This document shows positions 1 to 9,477 of a stretch of DNA of 64,000 bases, piece after piece. The stretch covers positions 248,001 through 312,000 of the forward strand of contig NZ_CP108106.1 in NCBI RefSeq assembly GCF_041435195.1, written 5' to 3'. The notes below the pieces were generated by a model. The model did no database searches, was not told the origin of the DNA, and saw nothing but the letters and a program-made list of their open reading frames with translations. This DNA comes from Streptomyces sp. NBC_00224. GTDB lineage: Bacteria > Actinomycetota > Actinomycetes > Streptomycetales > Streptomycetaceae. How positions within the stretch are numbered: position 1 is the stretch's first letter; each line of letters begins with the position of its first letter. The position numbers and the translations under genes were made by a program.

Positions 1-528
1 GATCGACACAGAAGGAACAGGAAATCCGGTCACTGCCGCCGAAGCCTCCGGCGCAGGACCTCGTCTACGGTACGACACCCCCGGGCCCTTCGCACATCAG
101 ATACTGCGTCTCCATCCCTCGCCTACGCCTGTCGACCTCACGCATCCGTTTCCGCCACGAAGCTGAAACATCCCCTGACTGGCACGCGGCTCACGCCCCC
201 AGTCGCGGTGAGCTGATCCTGAGCATCGGATTTGTCCGCCCGGGCCAGATATCGCGCTCAGTCACATATCTCCGTGACGACCGAGCGTGAGGGGCAGTCC
301 AGACCGTCCGCCCGCGAGGCTCGCAGCGCAATGCGGAGTTCCGCCGCGACTGCCGTCATGGCCGGCCGCGCCGCCACCGGGGAACCGTGCCACGGCCCGG
401 CTCAGACCCCGTTCGATGAACGTCCGGCGCCCGCCTGGGGTACTGCCACCGGCGCGGGGCGGGCTGGCCGGTCTGGGTCAGGCGGTCGTGACGTGCGAGG
501 TGGTCCGGCACGGCGGAGTCTGGAAATC
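1..528. other. No gene recognised
   Basis: Open frames here lack a family resemblance, and the long plus-strand frame that crosses the stretch looks like a GC-rich shadow until about position 529, where the coiled-coil pseudogene starts. No repeat or RNA gene was seen. Confidence 0.5.
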
Positions 529-1472
529 ATGCAGCGCAAGGGTGAGCAGGCAGGCGCAGGCCATGACGTGGAAGCGGTTCTCGACGAGCTGTACCTCACA
601 CCACCGCCCGCCTTTGTGGTCCGCCGTGAGGAGCTGGCTGCCGCGGCGCAGGCGGCAGGCGGCAGGCGGCAGGCGATGTCAACGGTGCCCGCCGCATCCA
701 CGCCGCCCGCCGCCCCACACTCGCGGCCTGGGCCGCGAACCTTCTGCTGCGCACCCGGCCTGAGGAGAGCGGGCGTTTCATGGAGTTGGGGCGGGCGCTG
801 CGGGAGGCCTACGAGTCCATGGACGCCGACGGGATCCATGAGCTGTCCCAGCGGCGCCGGAGCGTCGTCTCGGCGCTGTCCCGGCAGGCGGCCGAGCTGG
901 CCCAGGAGGCGGGCCACCGGCTGTCCGATACGACGCAGCAGGATGTGGAATCCACCCTGCGCGCCGTACTCGCCGATCAAGACGCGGCAGACCAGTGGGC
1001 CACGGGCCGCCTGCAGTCATCGCTCACTCCCCCTTCAACCTTTCCCTCACCCACGACCCCGGCGGCATCCTCATCGGCCAAACCGTCCCCATCCAAGGCC
1101 TCAAGGTTGGCTTCACGCACACAGGCGAAGGCCGAACGCGCCGACCGGGGCCGACAGCGGCACGAAGAACTCGCCCAGGCCAAAAAGGCAGCCGAGGCAG
1201 CCCAGCAGCGCCTGCGTGACCAGCGCGCGAAACACGCCCAGGCGGGCGAGATCCTTCAGCGGGCACGCACCCGCCACGACCAGGCTCGCCAACAGGCATC
1301 GGCCCTTGAACAGCAACTTCAGCGCGCACAGGCACAACTCCAGCGCGCCGAACACGAACACCAGAAAGCCCAAGCACGGCATCAAGCCACCGCCGACGCC
1401 CTGGCCGAGACCGAGCAGTCCGCACGAAAGGCCGCCCAGAGAGTCGAACACCTGACTGCAGCGACTAAATAG
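529..1472 (+). pseudogene. Coiled-coil hypothetical protein split by a heptanucleotide-repeat frameshift
   Basis: The reading begins with MQRKGEQAGAGHDVEAVLDE, continues LYLTPPPAFVVRREELAAAA, and then leaves frame. In another frame it resumes as RIHAARRPTLAAWAANLLLR and runs to a long Ala/Gln/Arg coiled coil ending at 1472. Both halves together match the pattern of a widespread actinobacterial uncharacterised family (about 300 residues, N-terminal RR-P-AWA-N motif, C-terminal coiled coil; function unknown). The break is exactly at four tandem GCAGGCG units (648-675). Two or five units would keep one frame; four do not. The ATG at 529 has GGAG about 10 bases upstream. Whether this is a dead gene or a switchable (phase-variable) one cannot be told from one sequence. 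Confidence 0.7.
648..675 (+). repeat. (GCAGGCG)x4 heptanucleotide tandem repeat
   Basis: Four perfect direct copies of a 7-base unit lie inside the coiled-coil gene. Because 7 is not a multiple of 3, copy-number change shifts the frame; the downstream frame matches the upstream frame if the array had two or five copies. Confidence 0.9.
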
Positions 1473-1576
1473 GACAGTGCGCCGACAACAGCACGATCAG
1501 CCATTCGCGCCAGCCGCAGGCACTGGACGCGGCTTTCGACGCGCAGGCCGGGCCTGTCCGGCGTAGAGGTGACCGT

Positions 1577-2605
1577 GTGGTCCTCAACCCTCCGATCGAG
1601 CCGATGCTTGCCCAAGCCCGGCGGGAACTACCACCCGACGGGGCGCTGCCCGGCACGCTGCAGTTCGAGCATAAACCAGACGGATTCCGGGCCGTCGTCT
1701 TCGCGCGCACCGACCTGGTCCGGGTGCAGTCCCGCCAGGGCACGGATCTGAACCCCGCGTTCCCCGACATCGCCCAGGCCGCGGCACAGCTTGGCGAGGA
1801 CCTTGTCCTGGACGGTGAGCTGGTCGTGGCCCACGAGGGGCGGCTGGACTTCGGCGAGCTGCAGCGCCGCGCCCGCCGCAGCGGCCGCAGCGCCGTCCAG
1901 GCGACCGCCGAACACCCGGCCTATCTGATCGTGTTCGACGTCCTGGAGGCCGCCGGAACCGAACTCGTCGCCCGGCCGTACCGAGAGCGCCGCGCCCTGC
2001 TGGAGGACCTCTTCGCCTGCGGCGTGCTCACCGCCCCGTTCACGCTGTGCCCCGCTACCGGGGACCGGGCGACCGCCCTGGACTGGCTCGACCCGGCCTG
2101 GGGCGCGGCCGGCATCGAGGGCGTCGTGGTGAAGGGGACCGAGCAGACCTACCAGATGGGCAAGCGCGGCTGGCTGAAGGTCCGCTCCCGCTCCACGTCC
2201 GAAGGCGTGATCGGCGCAGTCACCGGGGCGACGACGTCACCCGACACGCTGCTGCTCGCCCGCTACGACGCGGCCGGAAAGCTCCGGCTGATCGCCCGCA
2301 CCACCCCGCTGGCCCCCGCTGTCCGGCGTGACCTGGGAGAGCGGCTGCGTCCCGCCGGGCCCGGCCATCCCTGGCACGGGCGCCGCTTCAGCGCCGGCTG
2401 GGGCGCCCGTAGCGAGCTGGACTTCCATCCCGTACAGCCCGACGTCATTGCCGAGTTCATCGCGGACACCTCAGTCGACGCCGGCTGCTACCGCCACCCC
2501 GTGCGATTTCTGCGCATCCGAGCGGAGTTGCATCCGATGCATGTCCCGCTCTTCGGCGAGGAAGACGATTCGGCTGGTCGAACCGGCAGCCAGTATGAGG
2601 GATAA
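1577..2605 (+). CDS. ATP-dependent DNA ligase, LigC/LigD-ligase-domain type
   Basis: This enzyme should seal nicks in DNA by lysine adenylation. The catalytic lysine motif K-x-D-G is present as EHKPDGFR near residue 35, followed by the DGELVV motif (about residue 75), EGVVVKG (about 185) and the terminal WLKVRSR motif. The C-terminal part (from about residue 205) matches the OB-fold half of these ligases. At 342 residues it has the usual size of stand-alone actinobacterial ligases used in repair or end joining; no polymerase or phosphoesterase (LigD) domain and no ku gene is next to it. GTG start with AGAGGTGA just upstream. The gene looks intact. Substrate preference cannot be read from sequence. 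Confidence 0.88.
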   Translation: MVLNPPIEPMLAQARRELPPDGALPGTLQFEHKPDGFRAVVFARTDLVRVQSRQGTDLNPAFPDIAQAAAQLGEDLVLDGELVVAHEGRLDFGELQRRARRSGRSAVQATAEHPAYLIVFDVLEAAGTELVARPYRERRALLEDLFACGVLTAPFTLCPATGDRATALDWLDPAWGAAGIEGVVVKGTEQTYQMGKRGWLKVRSRSTSEGVIGAVTGATTSPDTLLLARYDAAGKLRLIARTTPLAPAVRRDLGERLRPAGPGHPWHGRRFSAGWGARSELDFHPVQPDVIAEFIADTSVDAGCYRHPVRFLRIRAELHPMHVPLFGEEDDSAGRTGSQYEG

Positions 2606-2628
2606 GCGGTCCTGAGCTGGGTCTTTCG

Positions 2629-2972
2629 GTGAAAACGGCAACACGATGCATCGATGTTGCCGCCCACACCCAACTCCGCCTGGCCCGGCCCCTCGCCGAA
2701 GACCTCCGCAAACTCTGGGAACGGCCCGCACGCCAAGTACGCCTCACACCCGCGCGCGTGCGTAGAGGATTTCGCTGCCTCCACGGGAAATCGCCTCAGG
2801 CGGCCAGCGCACCGAAACCACCACTGCAGGCCCCGGCCGGCCAACCGGCATGAAGAACAGGCACCGTGCACGTGTGCACCCCGTCGGCAAACACGACACA
2901 CCGACCCCCCGCGGCAGCCATGACAAGCCGCACAACTGCATAAACGCCAAGCTCAGGCGGCAGGCGGGATGA
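2629..2972 (+). pseudogene. C-terminal remnant of a DDE transposase
   Basis: The frame reading AAHTQLRLARPLAEDLRKLW followed by LTPARVRRGFRCL matches the C-terminus of a Streptomyces putative transposase family (the one catalogued as NF041680). About position 2820 the match jumps frame to PGRPTGMKNRHRARVHPVGK and stops at 2970-2972. The N-terminal catalytic part is absent. It is therefore a frameshifted scar, whose end overlaps the tail of the opposite-strand lipase-like gene. Confidence 0.65.
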
Positions 2973-4203
2973 TGAGAGAGGTCCCCGGGAAGATCCAGTG
3001 ACCGTTGTCACTCGACGCGAATCCGTGATCCCGCGCTGCCTTCTCGATCACTGCCCGGTTGGCTTCGTACAGCGCCTCCCAGGGCGGGCCGCCGCCTGAG
3101 TACCTTCTCGCCAGATCCAACAACGTGTCGCCGTCCGCGCCCACCACTTTGGTACGGCCAGAGAGAAGCCCCGCACCAGGAACGGCCTTGCGCGCCGCCC
3201 ATTCGGCTGCGCTCTTCGCCTTCTCGCTCTTCTCATACGCCGGGGGCAGGTGTTCCTTGTAGTAGGCCTCTATATTGGCGCACTCAATGTAGTCGAGCCT
3301 TTGGCAGGCAAGCCACTGTGTCATGGCTGGGCCAGGAAGGTACTTGACCGCGCCTGAGTCGCAGAGGGGGTCGCCTGAGTTGCACTCGTACTTGATGCGG
3401 TCAGCGTATTCGCTCCCCACCTTGTACTTATTGCCCACTCCTGGCCACTTCGTTGGGTCCGCGAACATCTCGATCGAGACGATCTGGCTTCCCAACTGCG
3501 TGGAGACTCCCCCTTCACTGAGCGCCCGCTGAATGACGACGACCCCCGTCGAGTAACCGATGAGCGCAAGGCACACATCCTTGGGGCGGGTCTTGCTCAG
3601 AACGTTCAGGCGAGCCACAAGATTGTCGCGACCTTCGCCTGTAGCTTTCTCATCGCTCGGCACGCCCTTGAGGCCTGTGCGCCCAGGGCTGTCGTACAGA
3701 GACTCATAACCCACCTGGACAGGAACAGGAGGAAGAACCTTCAAGAGGTTCTTCCTGAGTTCGTCCTTGAGAGGGAGAGCAGCCCAGCCCCCGCCGCTGG
3801 GGTCGTTGTACCCACCGACGTAAATTATCTGAACGCCTCCAGCGCATCTGCGGACTGGTTGCGCAGGTGGTCTGGTTGATGGGGCGCTGGATTGCGACGG
3901 CGACGGTGAGACGACGGACGGGCTCGGCGTCGACGTCGTGCTGTGAGTCGGCGTCCGCGACGTCGTGCTGTGAGTCGGCGACGGCAACGTCGTGCTGTGA
4001 GTCGGTGTCCGCGACACGAGGTGCGTCACCGGGGGTTCCGCCGTGACGAAGGGCGAAGGCGTAGGGCTGGGGGATTGGGCCTGGGCCTCAAGGCCTGAAG
4101 AGAGGGCCAAGCGGCCGATGGCCAGACCGCTGGCCGCTATGACCGCCATTCGGCGGGTCGCCCGTATTCGCGGTTTGGTACGCCTCAGTAGCTTGATTCG
4201 CAC
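2953..4203 (-). CDS. Secreted cutinase-like alpha/beta hydrolase with C-terminal LysM-like domain
   Basis: A twin-arginine-rich N-terminus and hydrophobic stretch (residues about 18-40) suggest export. Residues about 45-115 form a Ser/Thr/Pro linker with three TPTHSTT-like repeats encoded by a 27-base DNA repeat. The central region starts IIYVGGYNDPSGGG and carries the nucleophile motif GYSTG, as in cutinase/PE-PPE-type esterases. The last 60 residues (GDTLLDLARRYSG, then WEALYEANR and a PGTSLIIPP end) read as a LysM-type carbohydrate-binding module. Likely role: an extracellular esterase anchored to peptidoglycan or chitin; substrate unknown. The combination of cutinase-like and LysM parts is unusual. 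Catalytic Asp and His were not assigned with certainty. Confidence 0.72.
   Translation of the reverse strand: MRIKLLRRTKPRIRATRRMAVIAASGLAIGRLALSSGLEAQAQSPSPTPSPFVTAEPPVTHLVSRTPTHSTTLPSPTHSTTSRTPTHSTTSTPSPSVVSPSPSQSSAPSTRPPAQPVRRCAGGVQIIYVGGYNDPSGGGWAALPLKDELRKNLLKVLPPVPVQVGYESLYDSPGRTGLKGVPSDEKATGEGRDNLVARLNVLSKTRPKDVCLALIGYSTGVVVIQRALSEGGVSTQLGSQIVSIEMFADPTKWPGVGNKYKVGSEYADRIKYECNSGDPLCDSGAVKYLPGPAMTQWLACQRLDYIECANIEAYYKEHLPPAYEKSEKAKSAAEWAARKAVPGAGLLSGRTKVVGADGDTLLDLARRYSGGGPPWEALYEANRAVIEKAARDHGFASSDNGHWIFPGTSLIIPPAA
3934..4005 (-). repeat. 27-bp x3 repeat coding the Thr/Ser/Pro linker
   Basis: The 18-base core CGTCGTGCTGTGAGTCGG recurs at 3934, 3961 and 3988 with a strict 27-base period, in frame with the hydrolase gene, so copy-number change alters linker length by nine residues without breaking the frame. 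Confidence 0.85.
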
Positions 4204-4917
4204 GCTGGCCTCCTAAGAGTCGCGTAGCGGCACTGGCGGTGACGCTACGCGCCGGCTGTCAAGATCACCCTTGGTGCTGGGCCATGCGGGTCATTGTGGT
4301 TGTGATGCCGGACTCACAGGTTGGGCAGTGAACCTCTGCACCCTGTGGTGTGGGAGTGAAAGAGGCTGGTCAGGATAGGTGACATGGCGAAGCCCCTCGT
4401 CGTTGGTGTCGTGATCTCACTCAACACGCCGACGGCCGGGGGGCTTCGTTGGTTCCGTATCCTTCCAATACGGGGTATCAGCCCGAACCGAAGGCTCTGA
4501 AGGGGCCCCGCGGAAGGCCGGCTGTTCGATCGAGTGCAGTGGCTGCAGGACTTCGGCGGATGCTTCGTATCCTCCCGGCTCGGTGAAGCCCAAGCATGGA
4601 CTGGCACCTCTCGGTGATCTGTGGCTGCTGCCCTCGCTCGAGTGCGATGGGGCCGTGAGTGCCGGGGTGGACGCTTCGACTACTTTCCGGTTCGTGAAGC
4701 CTCTTGTACGGACCGGCGCCTCGTGGCGCTCTCGGATCTGACATCACCCGAATGGGCGCGTGCTCGTTGGTGCCTGTGATGCGAGCCCGCTGCGCGGTGA
4801 ACCCCTCGAAGCTTTCGACGCCAGATGCCTCAAGACGGACCGGGGCCCGCGCGGTGCGCTGGTGCCATGGGCGGCCAGTGAGAGGGAGGGGCGTGACCCG
4901 CTTGGGCTCCTGACCAG
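4204..4917. other. Non-coding stretch, partly probable IS110 left end
   Basis: No convincing gene is visible. The part nearest 4917 lies directly upstream of an IS110 transposase fragment, where IS110 elements carry their structured guide (bridge/seek) RNA. No end was delimited, so this is a positional inference only. Confidence 0.35.
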
Positions 4918-5262
4918 TGCAGACGAGACGAAAAAGGGTGGGGCCAGTCGGCCATCTTCTGCGGGATCGACTGGGCGGAAGGGCACCATGACGTGGCCCT
5001 GACGGACGACAGCGGGAAGCCGATTGCCAGGCTCCGCATCGACGACACCCTGGCCTGCTACCAACAGCTGCTGGAGCTGCTGACCGAGTACGGTGACAGC
5101 GAGCTGTCCCCGATACGGGTAGCCATCGAGACCGGCCGCGGTCTGCTCGTAGCCTTCCTGCGGCAGGGAAAACGGCGGGCCTATGCCCTCAACCCCATGT
5201 CCGTGGCCCGCTATCGCGACCGACCCAGTGTCTCGCGCAAGAAGTCTGACACTGGCGATGCC
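4918..5262 (+). pseudogene. IS110-family transposase, N-terminal fragment
   Basis: From 4954 the frame reads IFCGIDWAEGHHDVALTDDS, then VAIETGRGLLVAFLRQGKRR and ARYRDRPSVSRKKSDTGDAH. These are the first three acidic motifs (D, E, D) of the DEDD RuvC-like domain of IS110 transposases. The sequence breaks off straight after the SDxxDAH motif and joins unrelated DNA that contains a 48-bp repeat also found at 6757. The C-terminal Tnp20 domain is missing, so the fragment is inactive. The start is unclear: no good ribosome site fits this frame. Confidence 0.8.
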
Positions 5263-5263
5263 C

Positions 5264-5312
5264 ACCGCCAAGCCCCCGATGCAGGAGACGCCCCTGGCCA
5301 CCGGCCCGGACC
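5264..5312 (+). repeat. Dispersed 48-bp repeat, copy 1
   Basis: The segment starting ACCGCCAAGCCCCCGA is repeated at 6757-6804 with two mismatches. Copy 1 begins right at the breakpoint of the IS110 fragment. Its nature is unknown. Confidence 0.8.
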
Positions 5313-5468
5313 GCCCAGCCCCCGAGCGGCCGAGCATACGGTCCCGTCACCGTCGGCACGCCGGGGATTTCGGGCGGGCTCCGACGGGTTTCGCCACCAC
5401 GCAGGCGATGCCATCTGCCCGCTCATAGAGTGCAGTCTCCGAGCCAGGTCAGGACCGGCCCGACCGAG

Positions 5469-6344
5469 TCAGCGGGAATCCGTTGCGTCGTCCTCGGCCG
5501 GGCCGGGGGCTGCCGTGCTGTCGGCGGCCTGGCCGGCGGCTCGTTCCGCGCGGAGTTCTTCGGCGACCTCGTAGGACCGGCCCGGGTCGTAGACGGTGAC
5601 CGAAGTGCCAGGGCTGTACATCGCGGCGGCCCGGGGCGTGTACCCATAGGTTTCGACGCCGCGCTGGGCGGCTATGCCGTCGACCTCGCCGACGGGTACC
5701 CGCCACAGCTCGGCGGTGTGGGACGGGGTCCACCACTCGTCCGGACGCAGGAAGTCTCGCCTGACCTCGCTCTGGCGCTCCACCGCCACCTGGACCCGGC
5801 CGAGTTGCTCGGTCAACCAGTCGGTGAGCGCCTGTGCGTCGACCCGAGAGAGCGGTGCGGACGTCGCCGGTTCGCACTCCACCGTCTCGCTGCCGGTATG
5901 CAACACCACCTTGATCGACTGTCGCTGCCCCAGACTGAGTCGCTCGATGACGACGACTCGCTGCAGATCAGCCATCGCCATAGTCGACGAACGCAGAAAA
6001 CGGGCGATCACGACCTGGGCCGGAGTTCCCAGGGGGCGGAGCTCGACCCACCGCACCGTCATGGAGACCGTGACGTACATCATGGCCACGGCGAGCAGGA
6101 TCACTGCGACGACCGTGAGCGCCAGTAGGACCCAGAAAATGCCCCAGACGAGTGAGTTCCCCGAGATCACGGCGGCCACCAGAGCGGCCAGCACAAGTGG
6201 GGCTGCGACCACCGGCGGGACCATGACGCTCCCGCCGAGCGCGACGGCCAGCTCGCGGGCCCGGCTGGGCACGAACAGCAGCCGCCATCCGGCCGTCACG
6301 GGTGACACAACTTCCGCCAGCGGGCCGGGATGCTGAGTTTCCAT
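5469..6344 (-). CDS. Two-TM membrane protein of unknown function
   Basis: A 291-residue protein with two adjacent hydrophobic segments (about residues 38-62 and 66-92), then a soluble part beginning VRWVELRPLGTPAQVVIARF. The pattern of two helices followed by a beta-rich region resembles PH-like membrane proteins, but no signature allows a name. The C-terminus is Ala/Glu-rich. It has its own ATG at 6344 and no evident operon partner. Confidence 0.6.
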   Translation of the reverse strand: METQHPGPLAEVVSPVTAGWRLLFVPSRARELAVALGGSVMVPPVVAAPLVLAALVAAVISGNSLVWGIFWVLLALTVVAVILLAVAMMYVTVSMTVRWVELRPLGTPAQVVIARFLRSSTMAMADLQRVVVIERLSLGQRQSIKVVLHTGSETVECEPATSAPLSRVDAQALTDWLTEQLGRVQVAVERQSEVRRDFLRPDEWWTPSHTAELWRVPVGEVDGIAAQRGVETYGYTPRAAAMYSPGTSVTVYDPGRSYEVAEELRAERAAGQAADSTAAPGPAEDDATDSR

Positions 6345-6859
6345 GACTCAAAGGTAGGACCCTGCAAAGGAGTTCGTAAGGCCACAGCGAGCCGCACATT
6401 CTCGAGGACGGGAACCGCAGGCGACAGTGCGTCAGCCGGCCAGGCAGGTGCAGAGGCCGGCCACGGCTTGGGGGCCCGGGGAGGCCGCGAGTTGTTCCAG
6501 GGTCAGCGGCTGGCCGGCGGGGCCGGCGATGAGGAGGCACCCATTGGCGTACTCATCGAGGTGCCGGGCAGGTTCTGGGGGCGCCGTTCTCCAGGACGGG
6601 CAGGGCACGCTCATCGCCCAAGGCCCGCTCCCGAAGCTCGCGCAGATCCCGTACAACCGCCAACACCACCCACCCGAGCCCCCTCACCCTCGCCCAGACC
6701 GCAAAACAGTCGGACAGGGTCAGAACCATTCAAGAATCCCGAAGCTACGTCACCTGACCGCCAAGCCCCCGACGCAGGAGACGCCCCTGGCCACCGGCAC
6801 GGACACTCAGCGGGGCTCAAGGGAACTCAAGTGAAGTCGCACAGAAGACGATTGAGCCT
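6345..6859. other. No supported gene
   Basis: A 74-codon minus frame (6432-6656, ending AVAGLCTCLAG) is possible but unsupported. The second copy of the 48-bp repeat lies at 6757-6804. Confidence 0.4.
6757..6804 (+). repeat. Dispersed 48-bp repeat, copy 2
   Basis: Near-identical to 5264-5312 in the same orientation. It lies between a possible small minus-strand ORF and an HNH fragment. Confidence 0.8.
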
Positions 6860-7113
6860 TCAGCGGGCCCGGGTGACGCTGATCTGCTCGTCGGGACAGC
6901 GCGTCAGGACTTCATTGAGGGCACTTTGTTCGGCCGGGTCGATGCTCAGTCCCCAGCGGATCTTGTCGGCCACCCAGTCGATGACGTACTGGCAGCGGTA
7001 GCCCGCGCGGCAGCCACGTAGAAGTCCTGGTCTGCTTTGCTGCGATTGGACTTGGCCGACACCGCGATCAGAGCACGCTCGTCACCAAGATCGTTGGCGT
7101 AGTCCTCGGGCTC
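6860..7113 (-). pseudogene. HNH endonuclease (DUF1524-like), C-terminal fragment
   Basis: Read on the minus strand, EPEDYANDLGDERALIAVSA and then KSNRSKADQDF match the HNH part of secreted Streptomyces HNH proteins. After a frame jump near 7010 the text continues CQYVIDWVADKIRWGLSIDP and CPDEQISVTRAR to a stop at 6860-6862. The N-terminal secretion and DUF1524 parts are missing. It is a truncated, frameshifted remnant. Confidence 0.65.
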
Positions 7114-7173
7114 ACATGATCGCGAAACGGACGTCAGTCAACTACGCCGAAGCCCTGCTGCGGAACCGCCCGC

Positions 7174-8019
7174 TCAGGTGACCCGCGCGGCCACCAGGGT
7201 CTCGAAGGTATAGGGCCGCAGGCCATCGGTACGGCCGGCGAAGTACCGCTGCTGGAGGTCTGCACGTGCGGGGTGGTCCACGACCTTCAGCCCGCACCGG
7301 CTGACCAGCCTCTCGATCCCGGATACCGGCCAGCCAGGCTGAAGAGGCTCGCCGACAGAAGCCGCGATCGGTGTGTAGATACGGGCGTATTCCGTCCCCG
7401 CGTCGTCGAGCACAGCGTCCTCGGCCCGGTAGGAGAACACCACCTCAGACCCGGGAGCAGCCGCCGCGATCGTGTGCAACGTCGACTCGATCGCCTGTGC
7501 CGTCAGATAGGGGGCGACGCCCGTCCAGCAGAACATCGCCGGCTGCGCCCAGTCGAACCCGGCCGCGCCCAGAGCATCCTGAACCGGTCCGGCCTCGAAA
7601 TCAACCGGCACGAATACCTGCGAGGCGCTGAGCGGCAGGCCGAGATCTCTGACCCGCTCGAGCTTCCAGGCATGGGAGGCAGGGTGATCAACCTCGAACA
7701 CCGTCAGCGAGCCGAGCAGATCCGGCCGCCGCCACGCGAACGAGTCAAGCCCCGCGCCGAGAATCACGTACTGCGTGAAGGCACCAGCAGCCAGCCGGTC
7801 CTCGGCGTACCGGCTGCGGGTGCAGACAGCCGCACGGGCCTCGCGACGGACCGGGCCGGGGAACAGCGGATCGAACTGGTCTCGCAGCTGCTGCCATACC
7901 GGGCCGACAAGCACCAGGGCCAGCACATCGTCCAGTACCCACGGCGACGCCGTCTCCAGGCGAAACAATCCACGCGACACAGCCGCAAACATCGCCGTCC
8001 TGCTCGGCGCGCTTTCCAC
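7174..8019 (-). CDS. SAM-dependent methyltransferase, leucine carboxyl methyltransferase (PPM1-like) family
   Basis: The motif VILGAGLDSFAWR is the SAM-binding glycine loop of the class I family typified by leucine carboxyl methyltransferases and Mycobacterium putative methyltransferases. FEVDHP follows at the acidic end of strand beta2, and FCWTGVAPYLT is the third conserved block. Length (281 residues) is typical. I placed the start at the GTG at 8019 because AAGGAGG lies 8 bases upstream; the open frame extends 14 codons further without a ribosome site. Members often modify polyketides or small molecules; the substrate here is unknown. Confidence 0.85.
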   Translation of the reverse strand: MESAPSRTAMFAAVSRGLFRLETASPWVLDDVLALVLVGPVWQQLRDQFDPLFPGPVRREARAAVCTRSRYAEDRLAAGAFTQYVILGAGLDSFAWRRPDLLGSLTVFEVDHPASHAWKLERVRDLGLPLSASQVFVPVDFEAGPVQDALGAAGFDWAQPAMFCWTGVAPYLTAQAIESTLHTIAAAAPGSEVVFSYRAEDAVLDDAGTEYARIYTPIAASVGEPLQPGWPVSGIERLVSRCGLKVVDHPARADLQQRYFAGRTDGLRPYTFETLVAARVT

Positions 8020-8408
8020 GCATCCCTCCTTGCCGGCCAGACCCCAGCATGCTGGCCACACCCACCCACTCCGCGCACTTCACAGGATGCGCCTGAAGCG
8101 CCCTGACGGCCATAGCCAGATCGCCTGGCAGCCACGATCTGCACGCCATCGGGATCCTCCAAAACGGCCGGGCACGCCAGCATCACAGCCGCCTGCACGC
8201 CACCACGCCCGGGACGCCACCAGCACCCCCGAGACTCTCCGACTCGACCCGGCATGAATAGACCGGACATAACGCGACTATGCCGAGGCCTTGCTTGAAG
8301 GGCGAGAAGGAAATTTCAGCGTGCTGGCAGGAAATTTCAGGGCGCGCCGCCGCAGCACGGGATAGCGATCGGGGCTATCGACCAGGTCTCGCCGCTATGC
8401 GACATGGC

Positions 8409-8696
8409 ATGAATGAGAAGTGGGCAGCCATGTTCGAATTCATTCAACTGCTGACACAAACAGTGGAGTTGCACTCCCCACCGGAAGCTCGCCGTTACAA
8501 CTGCGGGATGGGGGAATTCCTTGCCCGCACCCTGCTCGGGGACTTCGCAGAGTGTCCGCTCGGTGACCTCTCCCTCTGGGCCAAACAGTCCGCGCTCTAC
8601 CTGAACGCACACGAGGAAGAACGCCTGAGGAAGCAAGGCCTGGATCCCTGGACAGGACAACCTGACCCATACGCCGGCACCTACGGCGGCTCCTAG
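8409..8696 (+). CDS. Small hypothetical protein
   Basis: About 95 residues starting MNEKWAAMFEFIQLLTQTVE, followed by a charged helical body and ending DPYAGTYGGS. Frame use looks coding, but no family is recognised and no strong ribosome site precedes the ATG. The open frame extends upstream to 8280, so the start is uncertain. Confidence 0.45.
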   Translation: MNEKWAAMFEFIQLLTQTVELHSPPEARRYNCGMGEFLARTLLGDFAECPLGDLSLWAKQSALYLNAHEEERLRKQGLDPWTGQPDPYAGTYGGS

Positions 8697-9477
8697 AAAA
8701 ATGCGGGCGGTGGTCCTGCTGATGCGTCTCATCCGCCAGACCGAGGTTCCGACGCTCCCCAATGGATCTCCGGCACATTGGCAGGACCACCACGCACGCA
8801 ACCAGACGGGCACCTGCAACGTCCGAGCCTGGCCCCAGACGCCCACCCCAGGCTGTCCGGTGCAACAAACACAAGCTCAAAGCCGCGTCCGCTCAGCGCC
8901 CTGGGGTCCGGGTCCAGCGCACACCAGGCGGACTCCCCCGGCCGCCTTCAGCTCAGCGTTCCAACGCCGCCAGCAACCCGAAGTCCTTCACCGTCACCGT
9001 GGTCACCGCCAGACAGCATTTGCCTGCAGCACCCATGGTCCTGGTTCCCACTGCCCTTTTCGCGGGCGTTTCCAGCGGCTCGTTCACGGAGATCCGGTCA
9101 CCACCAGGGCCCCGTCGCTCGCCCTGCGGGTCCCGCTGAGCTTCAGCTGCGGCGAGGCCGATAAAGGCCAGGTAGTTGCGGGGTGCCTCCCTGGCCACCG
9201 TCGCGGGCTTCGGATTCACCCGCGTCGGCGAACAGGGGAACGAGAGCGACGGGCTCGTGATCGTCTTCGAGGTCCCGGCGGACGCGATTCGGACCGCGCA
9301 GCTTCAGGGCAAGGGCGAGCATCGTGATCGTCCCGGTCGGGCCGTGGCGGAGAAGGGCCGCACGGGTGGGCGTGTTCCGAAGTCGGCCGCCGCCGGGGTC
9401 CCGATCAAGGCGACCGCCTGCCACCATGAGCCGGTGACGACTCAGAGGTGCCAGGCGTCGATGGGGAGGGTTCGATC
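8697..9477. other. No confidently supported gene
   Basis: Competing frames exist on both strands (minus 8953-9219 and 9143-9427, plus 9176-9553) but none shows recognisable domains or a good start. One or two decayed small genes are possible. Confidence 0.4.

Noticed and set aside
232..528. Long plus-strand frame from 232 as the real start of the coiled-coil gene
   Set aside because: The part before 529 is Arg/Ala/Pro-rich shadow sequence with no similarity to the family N-terminus.
3934..4005. CRISPR-like repeat array
   Set aside because: The 27-base units are contiguous and in frame with the linker of a protein; no spacers.
5430..6336. Long plus-strand frames opposite the two-TM protein gene
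   Set aside because: They are antisense shadows; the minus-strand frame has clear membrane segments and a start.
8953..9427. Two small minus-strand genes before the first lectin
   Set aside because: No family resemblance and no ribosome sites; frames on both strands compete.
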